64,000 bases of DNA from Actinoalloteichus caeruleus DSM 43889 (lineage in GTDB: Bacteria > Actinomycetota > Actinomycetes > Mycobacteriales > Pseudonocardiaceae): positions 2,232,001 through 2,296,000 of the forward strand of contig NZ_AUBJ02000001.1 of NCBI RefSeq assembly GCF_000429185.2. The letters run 5' to 3'. The notes under the pieces were generated by a model. It made no database searches. It was given only the letters and a program-made list of their open reading frames with translations, and was not told where the DNA came from. Made by a program: the position numbers and the translations under genes. Every line of letters begins with the position of its first letter. The stretch's first letter is position 1. Positions 53,150-62,607 of this stretch are shown here, piece by piece.

Positions 53150-54496
53150 ATGAGCTCGCTCCGCACCCCCGCCGCCCCCGGTGTCCCCGTCCTGGGCTCG
53201 CTGGTCGACCTCCGACGTGACGCGCTCCAGGCCTACCTGCGGGCCTGCCGGGACCGTGGTGACGTCGTGCGGTTCGTCGCGGGCCCACCCGGGCTGCGCG
53301 TCGCGTTCCACGCGGTCTTCTCCGCGAGCGGGGCCGCCCAGGTCCTGTCGGCCGGGGCCCCGTTCCACAAGGGAGGCCACCTGTACCGGGAGGTCAGGGC
53401 CGTCATCGGGGACGGTCTGCTCACCAGCGACGGTGGTGACCACGTCCGCCAGCGGCGCCTGGTCCAGCCGCTGTTCACCCGGCGCCGGGTCGACGGCTAC
53501 GCCGAGGGCATCCGGGAGGAGACCACCCGCACCCTCGACGGGTGGCGGGGCCGGGACGGCGAGGTGGTCGACATCGCCGGGGAGATGACCGACCTGACCC
53601 TCCGGGTGGTGACCCGCCTGCTCTTCGGGGCGGACGGCAGCGCGGCGGTCCCCACCATCCAGCGCTGCTTCCCGGTGCTGAACTCCTGGACCTACCGGCG
53701 GGGGACCAGCCCCGTCCGGACGCCCCGCGAGTGGCCCACCCCCGCCAACCGGCGGGCGGCGTCGGCCCGCGCGGAGCTCTACGCGCTGTGCGACCGGATC
53801 ATCGCCGACCGCGCCTCGGCTGGCGCGGACGGCGCCGACCTGCTCAGCAGGTTGATCCGCACCCGGGACGAGGACGGCGACCGCCTCTCCCCCTCCGAGG
53901 TGCGGGACCAGGTGCTGCTGTTCCTCCTCGCCGGCCACGAGACGACGGCGACGGCGTTGTCCTTCTCGCTGCACCTGCTCGCCACCCACCCGGAGGAGCA
54001 GCGGCGGACGCGGGACGAGGTGGACCGGGTGCTGGGTGGCCGGGAGCCGTTACCGGCCGATCTCCCCGACCTCGACCACACCACCCGGGTGGTCAAGGAG
54101 GCGCTGCGCCTCTACCCGTCCGCCCCGGTGATCGCGCGCAGCGCGCGGGAGGACACCGAGATCGACGGCCACCGCATCCCGGCCGGCACGGAGGTGGCGC
54201 TCATGCCGTGGGTGACCCACCGGCACCCGGCCTACTGGTCAGAACCCGAGCGGTTCGACCCCGACCGCTTCCTGCCCGAGCGGGAGGCCACCCGGCCCCG
54301 CTACGCCTGGTACCCCTTCGGCGGGGGACCTCGGGCGTGCATCGGCCAGCACTTCTCCATGCTGGAGACGGTGTTGGTCCTGTCGATGCTGACGCACGCG
54401 TACCGCTTCGAAGCGGTGGACCGGACCGTCCCGGTCGGTCAGGGAGTGACCCTGACGCCCCTGGGCCCGAACAGGTGCCGCCTGGTCGCGCGCTGA
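53150..54496 (+). CDS. Cytochrome P450
   Basis: A 448-residue cytosolic P450. The I-helix oxygen-binding motif is FLLAGHETTATAL, the K-helix E-x-x-R is KEALRLYPSAPVIAR, PERF region SEPERFDPDRFLPE, and the haem loop is FGGGPRACIGQ with C397 as the thiolate ligand. The haem loop and long A-helix side make it more like class-E (CYP102/CYP4-like) than typical bacterial CYP105/107. No ferredoxin neighbour. GAGAGCC precedes the ATG. Substrate unknown; proximity to a glycosyltransferase and SARPs at 57-63 kb allows a role in specialised metabolism, but that is only a possibility. Confidence 0.92.
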   Translation: MSSLRTPAAPGVPVLGSLVDLRRDALQAYLRACRDRGDVVRFVAGPPGLRVAFHAVFSASGAAQVLSAGAPFHKGGHLYREVRAVIGDGLLTSDGGDHVRQRRLVQPLFTRRRVDGYAEGIREETTRTLDGWRGRDGEVVDIAGEMTDLTLRVVTRLLFGADGSAAVPTIQRCFPVLNSWTYRRGTSPVRTPREWPTPANRRAASARAELYALCDRIIADRASAGADGADLLSRLIRTRDEDGDRLSPSEVRDQVLLFLLAGHETTATALSFSLHLLATHPEEQRRTRDEVDRVLGGREPLPADLPDLDHTTRVVKEALRLYPSAPVIARSAREDTEIDGHRIPAGTEVALMPWVTHRHPAYWSEPERFDPDRFLPEREATRPRYAWYPFGGGPRACIGQHFSMLETVLVLSMLTHAYRFEAVDRTVPVGQGVTLTPLGPNRCRLVAR

Positions 54497-54588
54497 CCCG
54501 GCGCGGCACCGCTCCCGGCGGGAACGGCGGGGCAGCACGCGGGCGAACCCGCCGGACCGGGACCGACCGGCGGGGGCGGCCCGGTCGG

Positions 54589-54780
54589 TCAGTGGCCGTC
54601 GTGCGTCCAGAGCCGGGCGTCGGCGCGCGCCGGGTCGTTGGCGCAGCTGATCAGCCCGTAGCCGGCGGCCATGGCGAGGAGCACTCCCGCCGCCGCGGGC
54701 GGGTACCAGAGCAGCGCCACCGCGACGAGGAGAAGCACGCCGCCCAACGCGAACAGCGCGGCACGCCGGGTGTCGGACAT
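54589..54780 (-). CDS. Small two-TM membrane protein
   Basis: A 63-residue protein: RRAALFALGGVLLLVAVALLWY and AAAGVLLAMAAGYGLISC are likely spans, with a short DPARADARLWTHDGH tail. ATG 54780 with GGGAGGT upstream on the minus strand. Unknown function, convergent with the P450 gene. Confidence 0.6.
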   Translation of the reverse strand: MSDTRRAALFALGGVLLLVAVALLWYPPAAAGVLLAMAAGYGLISCANDPARADARLWTHDGH

Positions 54781-54959
54781 GGTTGACCTCCCTGTTCGTG
54801 GTCCTGATGTCCTCGGTGTCGATGCCACCACCCCCCGCGTTACCGGTCGATCGCCGATTCACACGGCCCCGCGTCCACCGTCACCCGAACGCGGGTGCGG
54901 AGAACGCGGGTGAGGTGGTGACCGGGAAGGCCTCGGAGATCGGGAGGGACCCGAGTGCC

Positions 54960-54997
54960 GGGTGCCACCGGCCGAGCCCCCTCGGCCGGTGGCACCC
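54960..54997. terminator. Perfect 17-bp hairpin between divergent genes
   Basis: Arms 54960-54976 and 54981-54997 with a four-C loop; the strongest hairpin in the right half of the window. It lies between two genes that point away from each other, where a terminator is not expected. Confidence 0.7.
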
Positions 54998-55021
54998 GCG
55001 CGACGGCGGCCGTCCGCGTCA

Positions 55022-55051
55022 TTGAGCGGGTGGGAACACCGGTCCTATGCT
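55022..55051 (+). promoter_or_regulatory. Candidate mannanase promoter
   Basis: TTGAGC (55022-55027), 18-base spacer, TATGCT (55046-55051), about 80 bases before the mannanase ATG and just after the hairpin. Confidence 0.45.
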
Positions 55052-55132
55052 GAACGGGCCGCCCGGATCCGAGTGCCTTCCTCGGTCCGACAGTTCCCTG
55101 TCCGGACCACTGGTCACCCCAGAAGGCAGGTC

Positions 55133-56461
55133 ATGAGGAACCCACTGAGAACCGCAGGAACCCTGCTCGCCTCCCTACTGCTCACCCTGTTCGTCGTCAC
55201 TCCCTCGGCGCACGCCCAGGCCGGCTTCACCGTCTCCGACGGTCGGCTGTACGACGCGAACGGCAACGAGTTCATCATGCGCGGGGCCAGCCACCCCCAC
55301 GCGTGGTTCACCCACGAGACCGGCGCCTTCGCCGACATCAAGGCGCTGGGCGCGAACACCGTGCGCGTGGTGCTCAGCAGCGGCCACCGCTGGGAGCGCA
55401 GCGACGTCGACGACGTCGCGAACGTGGTCTCGCTGTGCAAGGCCAACCGGCTGATCTGCGTGTTGGAGGTCCATGACACGACCGGGTACGGGGAGCAGGA
55501 CGGCGCGGCCAGCCTGGACCAGGCCGTGGACTACTGGCTCGACGTCCGGGAGGCCGTGGAGGGCGAGGAGGCCTACGTCATCGTCAACATCGGCAACGAG
55601 CCGCACGGCAACACCGGGTACGAGGCGTGGACGGCGGACACCATCGGCGCGATCGAGCGGCTGCGGTCGGCCGGGTTCACCCACACGCTGCTGGTGGACG
55701 CGCCGAACTGGGGGCAGGACTGGACCTTCACCATGCGGGACAACGCCGAGGAGGTCTTCGCCAGCGACCCGGCGGGCAACACGGTGTTCTCCATCCACAT
55801 GTACGGCGTGTACGACACCGCGACGAAGGTCAGCGACTACCTGGCCGCCTTCCAGGACGCGAACCTGCCGCTGGTCATCGGCGAGTTCGGGCACTACCAC
55901 TCCGACGGCGACCCCGACGAGGACGCGATCATGGCGGGCGCCGAGTCCCGGGGCCTCGGGTACATCGGGTGGTCCTGGAGCGGCAACAGCACCGAGGTCG
56001 GCTACCTCGACATGGTGAACGACTTCGACGGGAACAGCCTGACGTCGTGGGGGGAGCGGATCTTCCACGGGGAGAACGGGATCGCCGACACCTCGGTGGA
56101 GGCCTCGGTGTACGGGGACGACGGCGGCGGTGGCACGGGCCCGTCGTGCTCGGTGGGCTACCGGGTCGTCAACCAGTGGCCCGGCGGCTTCCAGGGTGAA
56201 CTGGTCATCGGGAACACCGGTTCCGCCGAGGTGTACGGCTGGCGGCTGGACTGGGAGCTCCGCGACGGTCAACGCGTCCAGAACCTGTGGGGCGGGGTCG
56301 TCGAGCAGCGGGACGGTGCCGTGAGCGTCACCAGCGCCCCGCACACCGCGACCATCCCCGCCGGGGGCTCGGTGACCGTCGGGTTCACCGCCACCTGGAC
56401 CACCGTGAACACCGGGCCGACCGGGTTCACGCTCAACGGCTCGGCCTGCGCGCTGGCGTGA
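55133..56461 (+). CDS. Secreted endo-beta-1,4-mannanase, GH5 catalytic domain with CBM2
   Basis: A 442-residue secreted enzyme that cuts beta-mannan chains. Signal peptide TAGTLLASLLLTLFVVTPSAHAQ. The catalytic domain (about 32-325) has IMRGASHPHAWFTHET, LGANTVRVVLSSGHRW, acid/base E156 in NIGNEPHG, FSIHMYGVY and nucleophile E251 in VIGEFGHYHSDGD, the pattern of GH5 subfamily-8 mannanases. A Gly-rich linker leads to a C-terminal CBM2 (about 340-442) with CSVGYRVVNQWPGGFQGELVI, WRLDWELRDGQRVQNLW and the closing Cys of the disulfide in NGSACALA. Products could be taken up by the importer at 17.5-23.5 kb and finished by the GH2 beta-mannosidase. Confidence 0.92.
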   Translation: MRNPLRTAGTLLASLLLTLFVVTPSAHAQAGFTVSDGRLYDANGNEFIMRGASHPHAWFTHETGAFADIKALGANTVRVVLSSGHRWERSDVDDVANVVSLCKANRLICVLEVHDTTGYGEQDGAASLDQAVDYWLDVREAVEGEEAYVIVNIGNEPHGNTGYEAWTADTIGAIERLRSAGFTHTLLVDAPNWGQDWTFTMRDNAEEVFASDPAGNTVFSIHMYGVYDTATKVSDYLAAFQDANLPLVIGEFGHYHSDGDPDEDAIMAGAESRGLGYIGWSWSGNSTEVGYLDMVNDFDGNSLTSWGERIFHGENGIADTSVEASVYGDDGGGGTGPSCSVGYRVVNQWPGGFQGELVIGNTGSAEVYGWRLDWELRDGQRVQNLWGGVVEQRDGAVSVTSAPHTATIPAGGSVTVGFTATWTTVNTGPTGFTLNGSACALA

Positions 56462-56554
56462 GGACCGGGCGGAGGCCCGGGCGCCACCTCGGCCCGCGAG
56501 GCGGGGCCGAGGTGGCTGGCGATCCCCGCCCCGCCGACGCAGGGGCGAGCGGGC

Positions 56555-56827
56555 TCACTCGACCGATTCGGGCTCCCTGGCGGCGAGGCGCCGCAGCAGG
56601 ACGAGTTCGACGAGGTCGTTGACGGTGCGCAGCGAGCCGTAGGCGATCGGGTCGTCGGCCAACGCGATTCCGTACTCGCGCTCCACGCTCCCCACGAGTT
56701 CCCGGAAACGCTCCTCGCTGAGGTCGTCGAGTCCGAGCGAGACCCGACCGGTCACGCTGTCCGGGGAATCGGAGTGCTGCTCGACACCGAGGACGGCCAG
56801 GACGAACTGGCGGATCTCGTCTCTCAT
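56555..56827 (-). CDS. Acyl carrier protein-like protein without the carrier serine
   Basis: A 90-residue four-helix protein of carrier-protein layout: EIRQFVLAVLGV (helix 1), GLDDLSEERFRELVGSVEREYGI (helix 2) and LRTVNDLVELVLLRR (helix 4). In carrier proteins helix 2 begins G-x-D-S-L and the Ser carries 4'-phosphopantetheine; here the position is Asp (GLDDL). It therefore cannot be loaded in the usual way and may act as a docking or regulatory protein, or be a decayed carrier. ATG 56827. It is divergent from the glycosyltransferase, 770 bases away. Confidence 0.65.
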   Translation of the reverse strand: MRDEIRQFVLAVLGVEQHSDSPDSVTGRVSLGLDDLSEERFRELVGSVEREYGIALADDPIAYGSLRTVNDLVELVLLRRLAAREPESVE

Positions 56828-57599
56828 GGAACCTCTCTCGTGTTTTCGGGTCGGGCCGACGTTTCGGGGCGTTGACGATATCCGGGTACGCGGAAAGAAG
56901 ATCCCGCCGATCGGCGGGGTGCCATCCTCCCCGGACCGACACTACAGCGCGGGCACCGTGGTGACGGCGCCCATCCGGACGCCGATCCTCCTCCACCGAG
57001 ATCCAGCCGGCCCAGACATTTCGCCCATTGCCCCCAGGGCCAGGACAATCAGCCACTTCGAACGTGATTCAGTTTCGACAATGACCCGACAATAGGGCAA
57101 TTTTCGAAACGGGAATCTCCATTTCTCACTCTTTGGAGTGCAGGTCCTGATCCCACCTTGCAGGAGCTCCGGAAAAGGCGATAGCCATTGAACTCGTGAA
57201 CCCCGCCGCGAGGTGTCCTTCTCGGTTCCCTTCCCGCATGGTCCTCGGGAGGAGCGGACCGCTCGTCAGCCCCGCGCCGGGCTGGCGGCACCTCGGCGGG
57301 GTGGGGCGGAACCGGATGCCACGGCTGGCGGGCCCACCAGCCCCACCAGCCCCACCGGACCGGCGAACCGACCGAACACGTCCGGCGACCGCACCCGCCG
57401 GGCACGGTCCTCCGGGCCGCCCGGCCAGGGTGCGGGTGATCTCCGGGAGGTCGCCCGCACCGACGGCGCTCCGGGCACGAGGGAGCGGTACTCCCCCCAC
57501 GCTCCCGTCCGCCCCACGCTGAGTCCCTGGTCGTTCGCGGGGCGCGGTGCTGCCCCTCGGCCCGCGGCCCTACCGTCGTGGAAGCTGAGACACGGTCCG
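56828..57599. other. Long divergent intergenic region
   Basis: About 770 bases. 57040-57200 is AT-richer (TTTCGAAACGGGAATCTCC, GATAGCCATTGAACTCG) and likely holds promoters; 57210-57599 is GC-rich with CCCACCAGC repeats near 57340. No gene with family-like sequence seen. Confidence 0.45.
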
Positions 57600-58805
57600 A
57601 TGCGCATCCTCCTCACCGCACCGCCCGGCATCGGGCACGTGCTCCCCCTCGTCCCCCTCGCCTGGGCCGCCGAACTCGCCGGGCACGAGGCCCTCTTCGC
57701 CTCGACGGGTCCGGCGCTGGCGATGGCCATCCACTCGGGCCTGCGCTGCGCCGAGGTCTGCGGCACCGACATCGCCGACACCTACCGCCGCACCGCCGAC
57801 CACGTCCAGTTCCCCCGCCCGCTGACCCGGAGCGAGGCGCAGCTGGTCCTGGCGGGGTGGAGCAAGTACGCCGAGCCCCACAGGGCGCCCGTGCGCTCGG
57901 CCGCCGAACGGCTGTTGTCCGGCACGGTCGGCCTGACCGCGGCGGTGGGCGAACGGATGATCGACGGCCTGGTCGGCCTGATCCACCGCTGGTCCCCGGA
58001 CGTCGTCGTGGCCACCGGGCAGATGCCGGCCGGAATCCTGGCAGCCGAGGTCACCCGCGTGCCGTTGGTCCTGCACCGCTCCGGTGTGGCCGGTCCGGTG
58101 CCGGCGGCGGCGTTGGCGTCCATGTCGGGCGCCCGAGCCCGCTACGGACTACCCGACGGCGAGGTGATCCCGACGGCGGTGGTCGACAGCTGCCCCGACA
58201 GCCTGCGGCCGACGGGCAGCGACGCGGGGGTACCGCTCCGGTGGACCAGTTACACCGGCGGCGGTGTCCTGCCCTCCTGGGCGCTGTCCGCGCCGGCGCG
58301 TCCCCGGGTGTGCGTGATGGCCGGATCGTCCCTGCCGGCCCGCACCGAGGACCTGCTCTTCGGCCAGCTCGTCGCGCGGCTGGGCCGGCGCGACGTCGAG
58401 GTGGTGGTGAGCACGGGCGGGGCGGACCTGTCGAGGTGGTCACCGCTGCCCTCCAACGTGCGCGTCGCGACCTGGTTCCCCCTGCCCGCCGTGCTCCCCA
58501 CCTGCGTGGCCCTCATCCACCACGGGAGCACCTCCTCGACCTTCGCCGCACTGGCCAGCGGGGTCCCCCAGCTGGTCCTGCCCCGGTCGCTGGAACAGCC
58601 GATGAACGCGGCCTCGGTGGTGGAACGGGGGGTGGGCGACGCCTGCGCCCTGCTGCCCGAGACCGTCGACGAGGTCGGCTCGGCCCTCGACCGCGTCCTG
58701 GACGACGACGTGCTGCGGTCGGCGGCGCGGGAGGTGGCCGAGGAGATCGCCGCGCTGCCCGCCCCCTCGCACGTCCTGAACCGGCTCTCCGAGTTCGTCC
58801 CGTAG
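57600..58805 (+). CDS. Natural-product glycosyltransferase, GT1 family
   Basis: A 401-residue GT-B enzyme. The N-domain has MRILLTAPPGIGHVLPLVPLAWA, with the acceptor-side His in PGIGH, and DVVVATGQMPAGILAA. The C-domain has VCVMAGSSLPAR, VRVATWFPLPAVLP and the nucleotide-sugar signature IHHGSTSSTFAALASGVPQLVLP with EQPMNAASVVERGVG. This is the form that attaches deoxysugars to polyketides or related aglycones. No activator P450 homologue is adjacent. ATG 57600 has no strong ribosome-binding site but begins the family-like sequence. Confidence 0.88.
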   Translation: MRILLTAPPGIGHVLPLVPLAWAAELAGHEALFASTGPALAMAIHSGLRCAEVCGTDIADTYRRTADHVQFPRPLTRSEAQLVLAGWSKYAEPHRAPVRSAAERLLSGTVGLTAAVGERMIDGLVGLIHRWSPDVVVATGQMPAGILAAEVTRVPLVLHRSGVAGPVPAAALASMSGARARYGLPDGEVIPTAVVDSCPDSLRPTGSDAGVPLRWTSYTGGGVLPSWALSAPARPRVCVMAGSSLPARTEDLLFGQLVARLGRRDVEVVVSTGGADLSRWSPLPSNVRVATWFPLPAVLPTCVALIHHGSTSSTFAALASGVPQLVLPRSLEQPMNAASVVERGVGDACALLPETVDEVGSALDRVLDDDVLRSAAREVAEEIAALPAPSHVLNRLSEFVP

Positions 58806-59179
58806 TCCCCCACCCCGCCGTACCCCGAGGACCGGGGCACGAGGTCGGGGCCGAGCGCTGGACGCGCGACCGGGCAGCAGGCGGCACGGAGCCGGCGCCC
58901 GGGGAAGGTGGACGACCCCGGGTTCTCCCACACCGACCCCCGAAATCCGACGTCGCCATCGCCGGACGTCCGCCTCGGCCACCACGCTCGGGGAGCCAGC
59001 GAAATCCGGAGGATTTCCCGGCACGGCCACCGCAGCGCTCAGAAGTTCCACCCGTCCGGGATGACCATCCGCCCCGGCGCGGGACCGCGAATACGCACCG
59101 GCCGTGGCACCGAGCCGTCCTTCCCGGGCGGCGGACGGTTACCGGATCAGCATTGGTCCAAAAAGCCCTGGCACTCCTG
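58806..59179 (+). other. Intergenic, no gene recognised
   Basis: About 370 bases between the glycosyltransferase and the AfsR-type regulator. CTGGCA at about 59169 and TAGAAT at about 59190 resemble a promoter for the regulator; nothing else is supported. Confidence 0.4.
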
Positions 59180-62100
59180 ATGAATGTCTTAGAATCGAGG
59201 AATCCGGCGCGCGCTTCGCCAATCCGGACCGGGTGCGTCCGGGGGAGACAGGCTCGACCTTTTGGGGGAATCCTGCGACTGGACGTGCTGGGGCCGCTGT
59301 CCCTGTTCGGTGACGACGGCCAGCAGATCGTCGTGCCGCGCGGCAGGGCGGCGACGGTCCTCGCGTTCCTGACCGCCCGCCGCGGCCAGCCGGCACGCCG
59401 GGACCTCCTGGTGGACGTGCTGTGGGGCGAACGCCCACCCCGCACCAACGCGGCCAGCGTGCACAACTACGTCTCCACCGTGCGGGCCCTGCTGAACCGG
59501 GCGACCGAGTCCGGCGCGGACCGGCTCCTGCTCACCCCCCAGGGCTACCGGCTCGTCCTCCACCCCTCGGAATGCGACCTCCTGGAGTTCGAAGGCCTCG
59601 TGTCGGCCGGACGCGACGCGGCCCGACGGGGAGAACCCGCGCGGGCGGCGCGGCAGCTCCGCCGGGCACTGGACCTGTGGCGCGGGGAACCCTTCCCGCA
59701 GCTGGCCTCCTCCCCCCGTTCCTGGTCCGAGCCGAGGCGGCTCCACGAGCTGCGGCAGTCGGTCCACGAGGACTGCCTGGAGGCCGAGCTGTCGCTGCGA
59801 CGTCCCGCCGAGCTGGTACCCGAGCTGCGGCAACTCGTCGAGGACGAACCGCTCAGCGAACGCGTCCGCGCGCTGTTGATGCGCGCGCTGGTCCTCGCCG
59901 GCGAGACCGCCTCCGCGCTCGCCGTCTTCCAGGAGGCCCGGGAGACGCTGGTGAACGCGCTGGGGATCGAACCCGGCCGGGAGCTGCGCGAACTGCACGG
60001 CAGCATCCTGCGCGACGACATGCCCCGCACTCCTCCCCCGCCCGGTGGCGACGCGGAGGGGACGACGGCCGATCCGGGATCGGACGAGACCGGTCCGGAC
60101 CCGTGCGAGACCGACCCGTGGACCCCGCCCAGGCAGTTGCCCCGTGACCTGCCGGACTTCGTCGGTCGGGACGAGGTGCTGGCCCAGATCCTGGCGCACG
60201 CCGCATCCACGCGCTCCGTCCCCGTCCTGGTGGTCACGGGCGGGCCGGGGACCGGCAAGACCGCGTTGGCCGTCCACGCCGCCCACCACCTCGTCCCCCG
60301 GTTCCCCGACGGCCAGCTGTACCTGAACCTCGGTGGCGGGTCCGAACACCCCGTCACCCCGGAGGACGCGTTGGCGGCGCTGTTGCGCAACCTCGGGGTG
60401 ACCGACGCGTGCGTGCCCACCGAGCTCGAACACCGGGCGGCCGCCTACCGCAGCCGGCTCGCCGGGCGTCGCGTGCTGGTCGTCCTCGACGACGCCGCCG
60501 ACGTCGACCAGATCACCCCGTTGTTGCCCGGGACCGCCGGCAGCGCCGTCCTGGTCACCGGCCGGCGACGGCTCCCCGCGCTGCCCAGCGACCTCTCGAC
60601 CGTGCTCGAACCCTTCACCCCCGAGGAGTCACTGCGGTTCCTCGCCCGGCTGCTCGGTGCCCAGCGCGTCGAGGACGAGCCGGAGGCGGCCGCCCGCCTG
60701 GTGGAACTGTGCGGGGGCCTGCCGCTGGGCATCCGGATCATGCTGTCCCGGTTGGAGACCCGTCGTCACTGGTCGTTGGCCTCCCTCGTCGGGAGGATGC
60801 GCGACGAGAGGCGCGTGCTCGACGGTTTCGACGCCGGGCACCTCAGCGTGCGCGCCAGCTTCACGCTGTCCTACTCGGGACTGGGTGAGGCCGAACGTGC
60901 CCTGTTCCGGCGTTTCCCGCTCACCCCCGCCCGGGAGCTGGCCTGCTGGGCGCTGGCCGCGCTGGCCGGCACCAGGAACCCCGACGAGGCCATCGACCAC
61001 CTGCTCCTCGCCCACCTGGTGGAGCCCGCCGACGGCCCGTACGAGCGCTACCGGGTGCACGACCTGGTCCGGTCCTTCGCGGCGGAGCGCGGCGCCGAGG
61101 CCGACGGCCTGGTCGGCGAGTCGACGAGCGAGGCGCGGGCCGCTGTCCGGCGGTTGTTCGACACGGCCCACGCCCTCATCGGCGCCGCCCACCGGCGGCT
61201 GCCGACACCGGGGGGTTGGCCGACACCGTGCGGGTCGCCTCCCGCATCGCCACCGCCCGTCCCCGTGCCGCCGGGGTTGGCGGAGGACGCCATGTCCTGG
61301 TTGACCGAGGAGGCCCCGACACTGGTCCCGACCCTCGTGCAGGGGTGTGAGCTGGGGTGGGCGGCCTCGTCGTTGGACGCGGTGGAGCGCCTCGCGCCGT
61401 TCCTGGCGTTCCGGCACCGCACCGACGAGACGCGTCGGCTGTACCGCGCCGTCGCCTCCGGACTGGCCGATGACCGCCGGCTCCTGGCCAGGGCCCACTT
61501 CGGCCTGGCCCAGTCGGAGGTGATGGCCGGGCGGCTCGACTCCGCCTCGATGCTGCTCGACGAGAGCGCCTGGCTGCTGGCGGACGCCGGTGACCACGAC
61601 GCCCTCGCGCACACCCTGGTGCTCGCCAGCTTCTGCCGCACCCACCACCAGGAGTTCGACGTGGCGGAACGACTGGCGAAGCGCGCGCTGCGGGTGGCGG
61701 AGACCACGCGGGACCGGCACGCCCTGGTCCGATCCCTGCGGCAGTGGGGCAACGTCCGGTTGAAGCGGGGCGACGACCGGGCCGCCGTCCACCTCCTGGA
61801 CCACGCGCTCACGCTCGTGGAGGGCCACGACGAGCCCGATCTGGAGGCGATGGTGCTGAACACGCTGGCCAACGCCCTGATCGGCCTCGGGGAGCTCGAC
61901 CGCGCGGACCACCTGTGCGACCGCGCGGTGTCGCTGCTCGACGTGTTGGGCCAACCGGTCGGCCGCGCCTACGTGCGGGTGGCCCAGGTGGTGATCCGCG
62001 CCGAACGCGGCGATCACCTCGAGTCCCTGGCGATCGCCCAGGACCTGCTCACCACCTTCCGCCAGTTCGGGGACCAGCGGGGCGAGGCCTACGTGCGCCA

Positions 62101-62248
62101 CCGGATGGCGCTGGCCGAGCTGGCGTTGGGCAGGTCGGCCAGGGCCGTTCCGCTGCTGCGGGCGGCGTCGAGCCTGTACCAGGCACTCCACATGCCGACC
62201 AAGGCCCACGAGGTGCGGTCCACCCTCGACTCCCTGATGCCGCGCTGA
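59180..62248 (+). CDS. AfsR-type SARP regulator: DNA-binding, BTAD, NB-ARC ATPase, TPR
   Basis: A roughly 1,000-residue regulator. The winged helix (RLDVLGPLSLFGDDGQQIV, RGRAATVLAFLTARRGQ, VHNYVSTVRALLNRA) and BTAD (LLEFEGLVSAGRDAARRGE, ASALAVFQEARETLVNALGIEPG) form the SARP part. NB-ARC follows: FVGRDEVLAQILAHA, Walker A VVTGGPGTGKTAL, VLVVLDDAAD, GLPLGIRI and the ARC2 region FTLSYSGLGEAERALFRRF. TPR repeats run from about residue 690. The ATG at 59180 gives a TTA codon (59189-59191) but a promoter-like TAGAAT overlaps it; a CTG at 59273, giving the typical MRLDVLG start, is an alternative. Likely activates neighbouring metabolite genes. Confidence 0.88.
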   Translation: MNVLESRNPARASPIRTGCVRGRQARPFGGILRLDVLGPLSLFGDDGQQIVVPRGRAATVLAFLTARRGQPARRDLLVDVLWGERPPRTNAASVHNYVSTVRALLNRATESGADRLLLTPQGYRLVLHPSECDLLEFEGLVSAGRDAARRGEPARAARQLRRALDLWRGEPFPQLASSPRSWSEPRRLHELRQSVHEDCLEAELSLRRPAELVPELRQLVEDEPLSERVRALLMRALVLAGETASALAVFQEARETLVNALGIEPGRELRELHGSILRDDMPRTPPPPGGDAEGTTADPGSDETGPDPCETDPWTPPRQLPRDLPDFVGRDEVLAQILAHAASTRSVPVLVVTGGPGTGKTALAVHAAHHLVPRFPDGQLYLNLGGGSEHPVTPEDALAALLRNLGVTDACVPTELEHRAAAYRSRLAGRRVLVVLDDAADVDQITPLLPGTAGSAVLVTGRRRLPALPSDLSTVLEPFTPEESLRFLARLLGAQRVEDEPEAAARLVELCGGLPLGIRIMLSRLETRRHWSLASLVGRMRDERRVLDGFDAGHLSVRASFTLSYSGLGEAERALFRRFPLTPARELACWALAALAGTRNPDEAIDHLLLAHLVEPADGPYERYRVHDLVRSFAAERGAEADGLVGESTSEARAAVRRLFDTAHALIGAAHRRLPTPGGWPTPCGSPPASPPPVPVPPGLAEDAMSWLTEEAPTLVPTLVQGCELGWAASSLDAVERLAPFLAFRHRTDETRRLYRAVASGLADDRRLLARAHFGLAQSEVMAGRLDSASMLLDESAWLLADAGDHDALAHTLVLASFCRTHHQEFDVAERLAKRALRVAETTRDRHALVRSLRQWGNVRLKRGDDRAAVHLLDHALTLVEGHDEPDLEAMVLNTLANALIGLGELDRADHLCDRAVSLLDVLGQPVGRAYVRVAQVVIRAERGDHLESLAIAQDLLTTFRQFGDQRGEAYVRHRMALAELALGRSARAVPLLRAASSLYQALHMPTKAHEVRSTLDSLMPR

Positions 62249-62523
62249 GGGGACCCCCGCCGCCACGCGGTTTCCGCCGGGTGGCACGATCGGCCCGTCC
62301 ACTCCGGACCGCCGACGGATCGACCCCGCCCGGCGCGGGTCCCCAGTCCCGTCGGGACAACCGCTCCACGCGGCCGGCCCACGGGGGTACGACCACCGGA
62401 TCGGACGTGTCCCGGGAGTGGACGAATCCTGTACCGTCAGAACTCGCGCGGCAGTGGCCGGACGACCGCCCTCGCCCCCGCCTCCCACCCCGGGCCCGGT
62501 GTCCGCCGCCCCTGAGCCCGGTG

Positions 62524-62541
62524 TTAGGGCTTTCTTAGCGC
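62524..62541 (+). promoter_or_regulatory. Heptamer direct repeat with 11-bp period, SARP-box-like
   Basis: TTAGGGC (62524-62530) and TTAGCGC (62535-62541) are spaced 11 bp start to start, the geometry bound by SARP dimers. They lie about 70 bases before the next SARP gene, in the gap 62249-62607, which otherwise shows no gene. Confidence 0.4.
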
Positions 62542-62607
62542 GCCGGGCGAGACTGGGCCGCCGCCCGCGCTGGACCGGTGCCGCGGGCCTGTCCCACGGA
62601 GGCGGGA

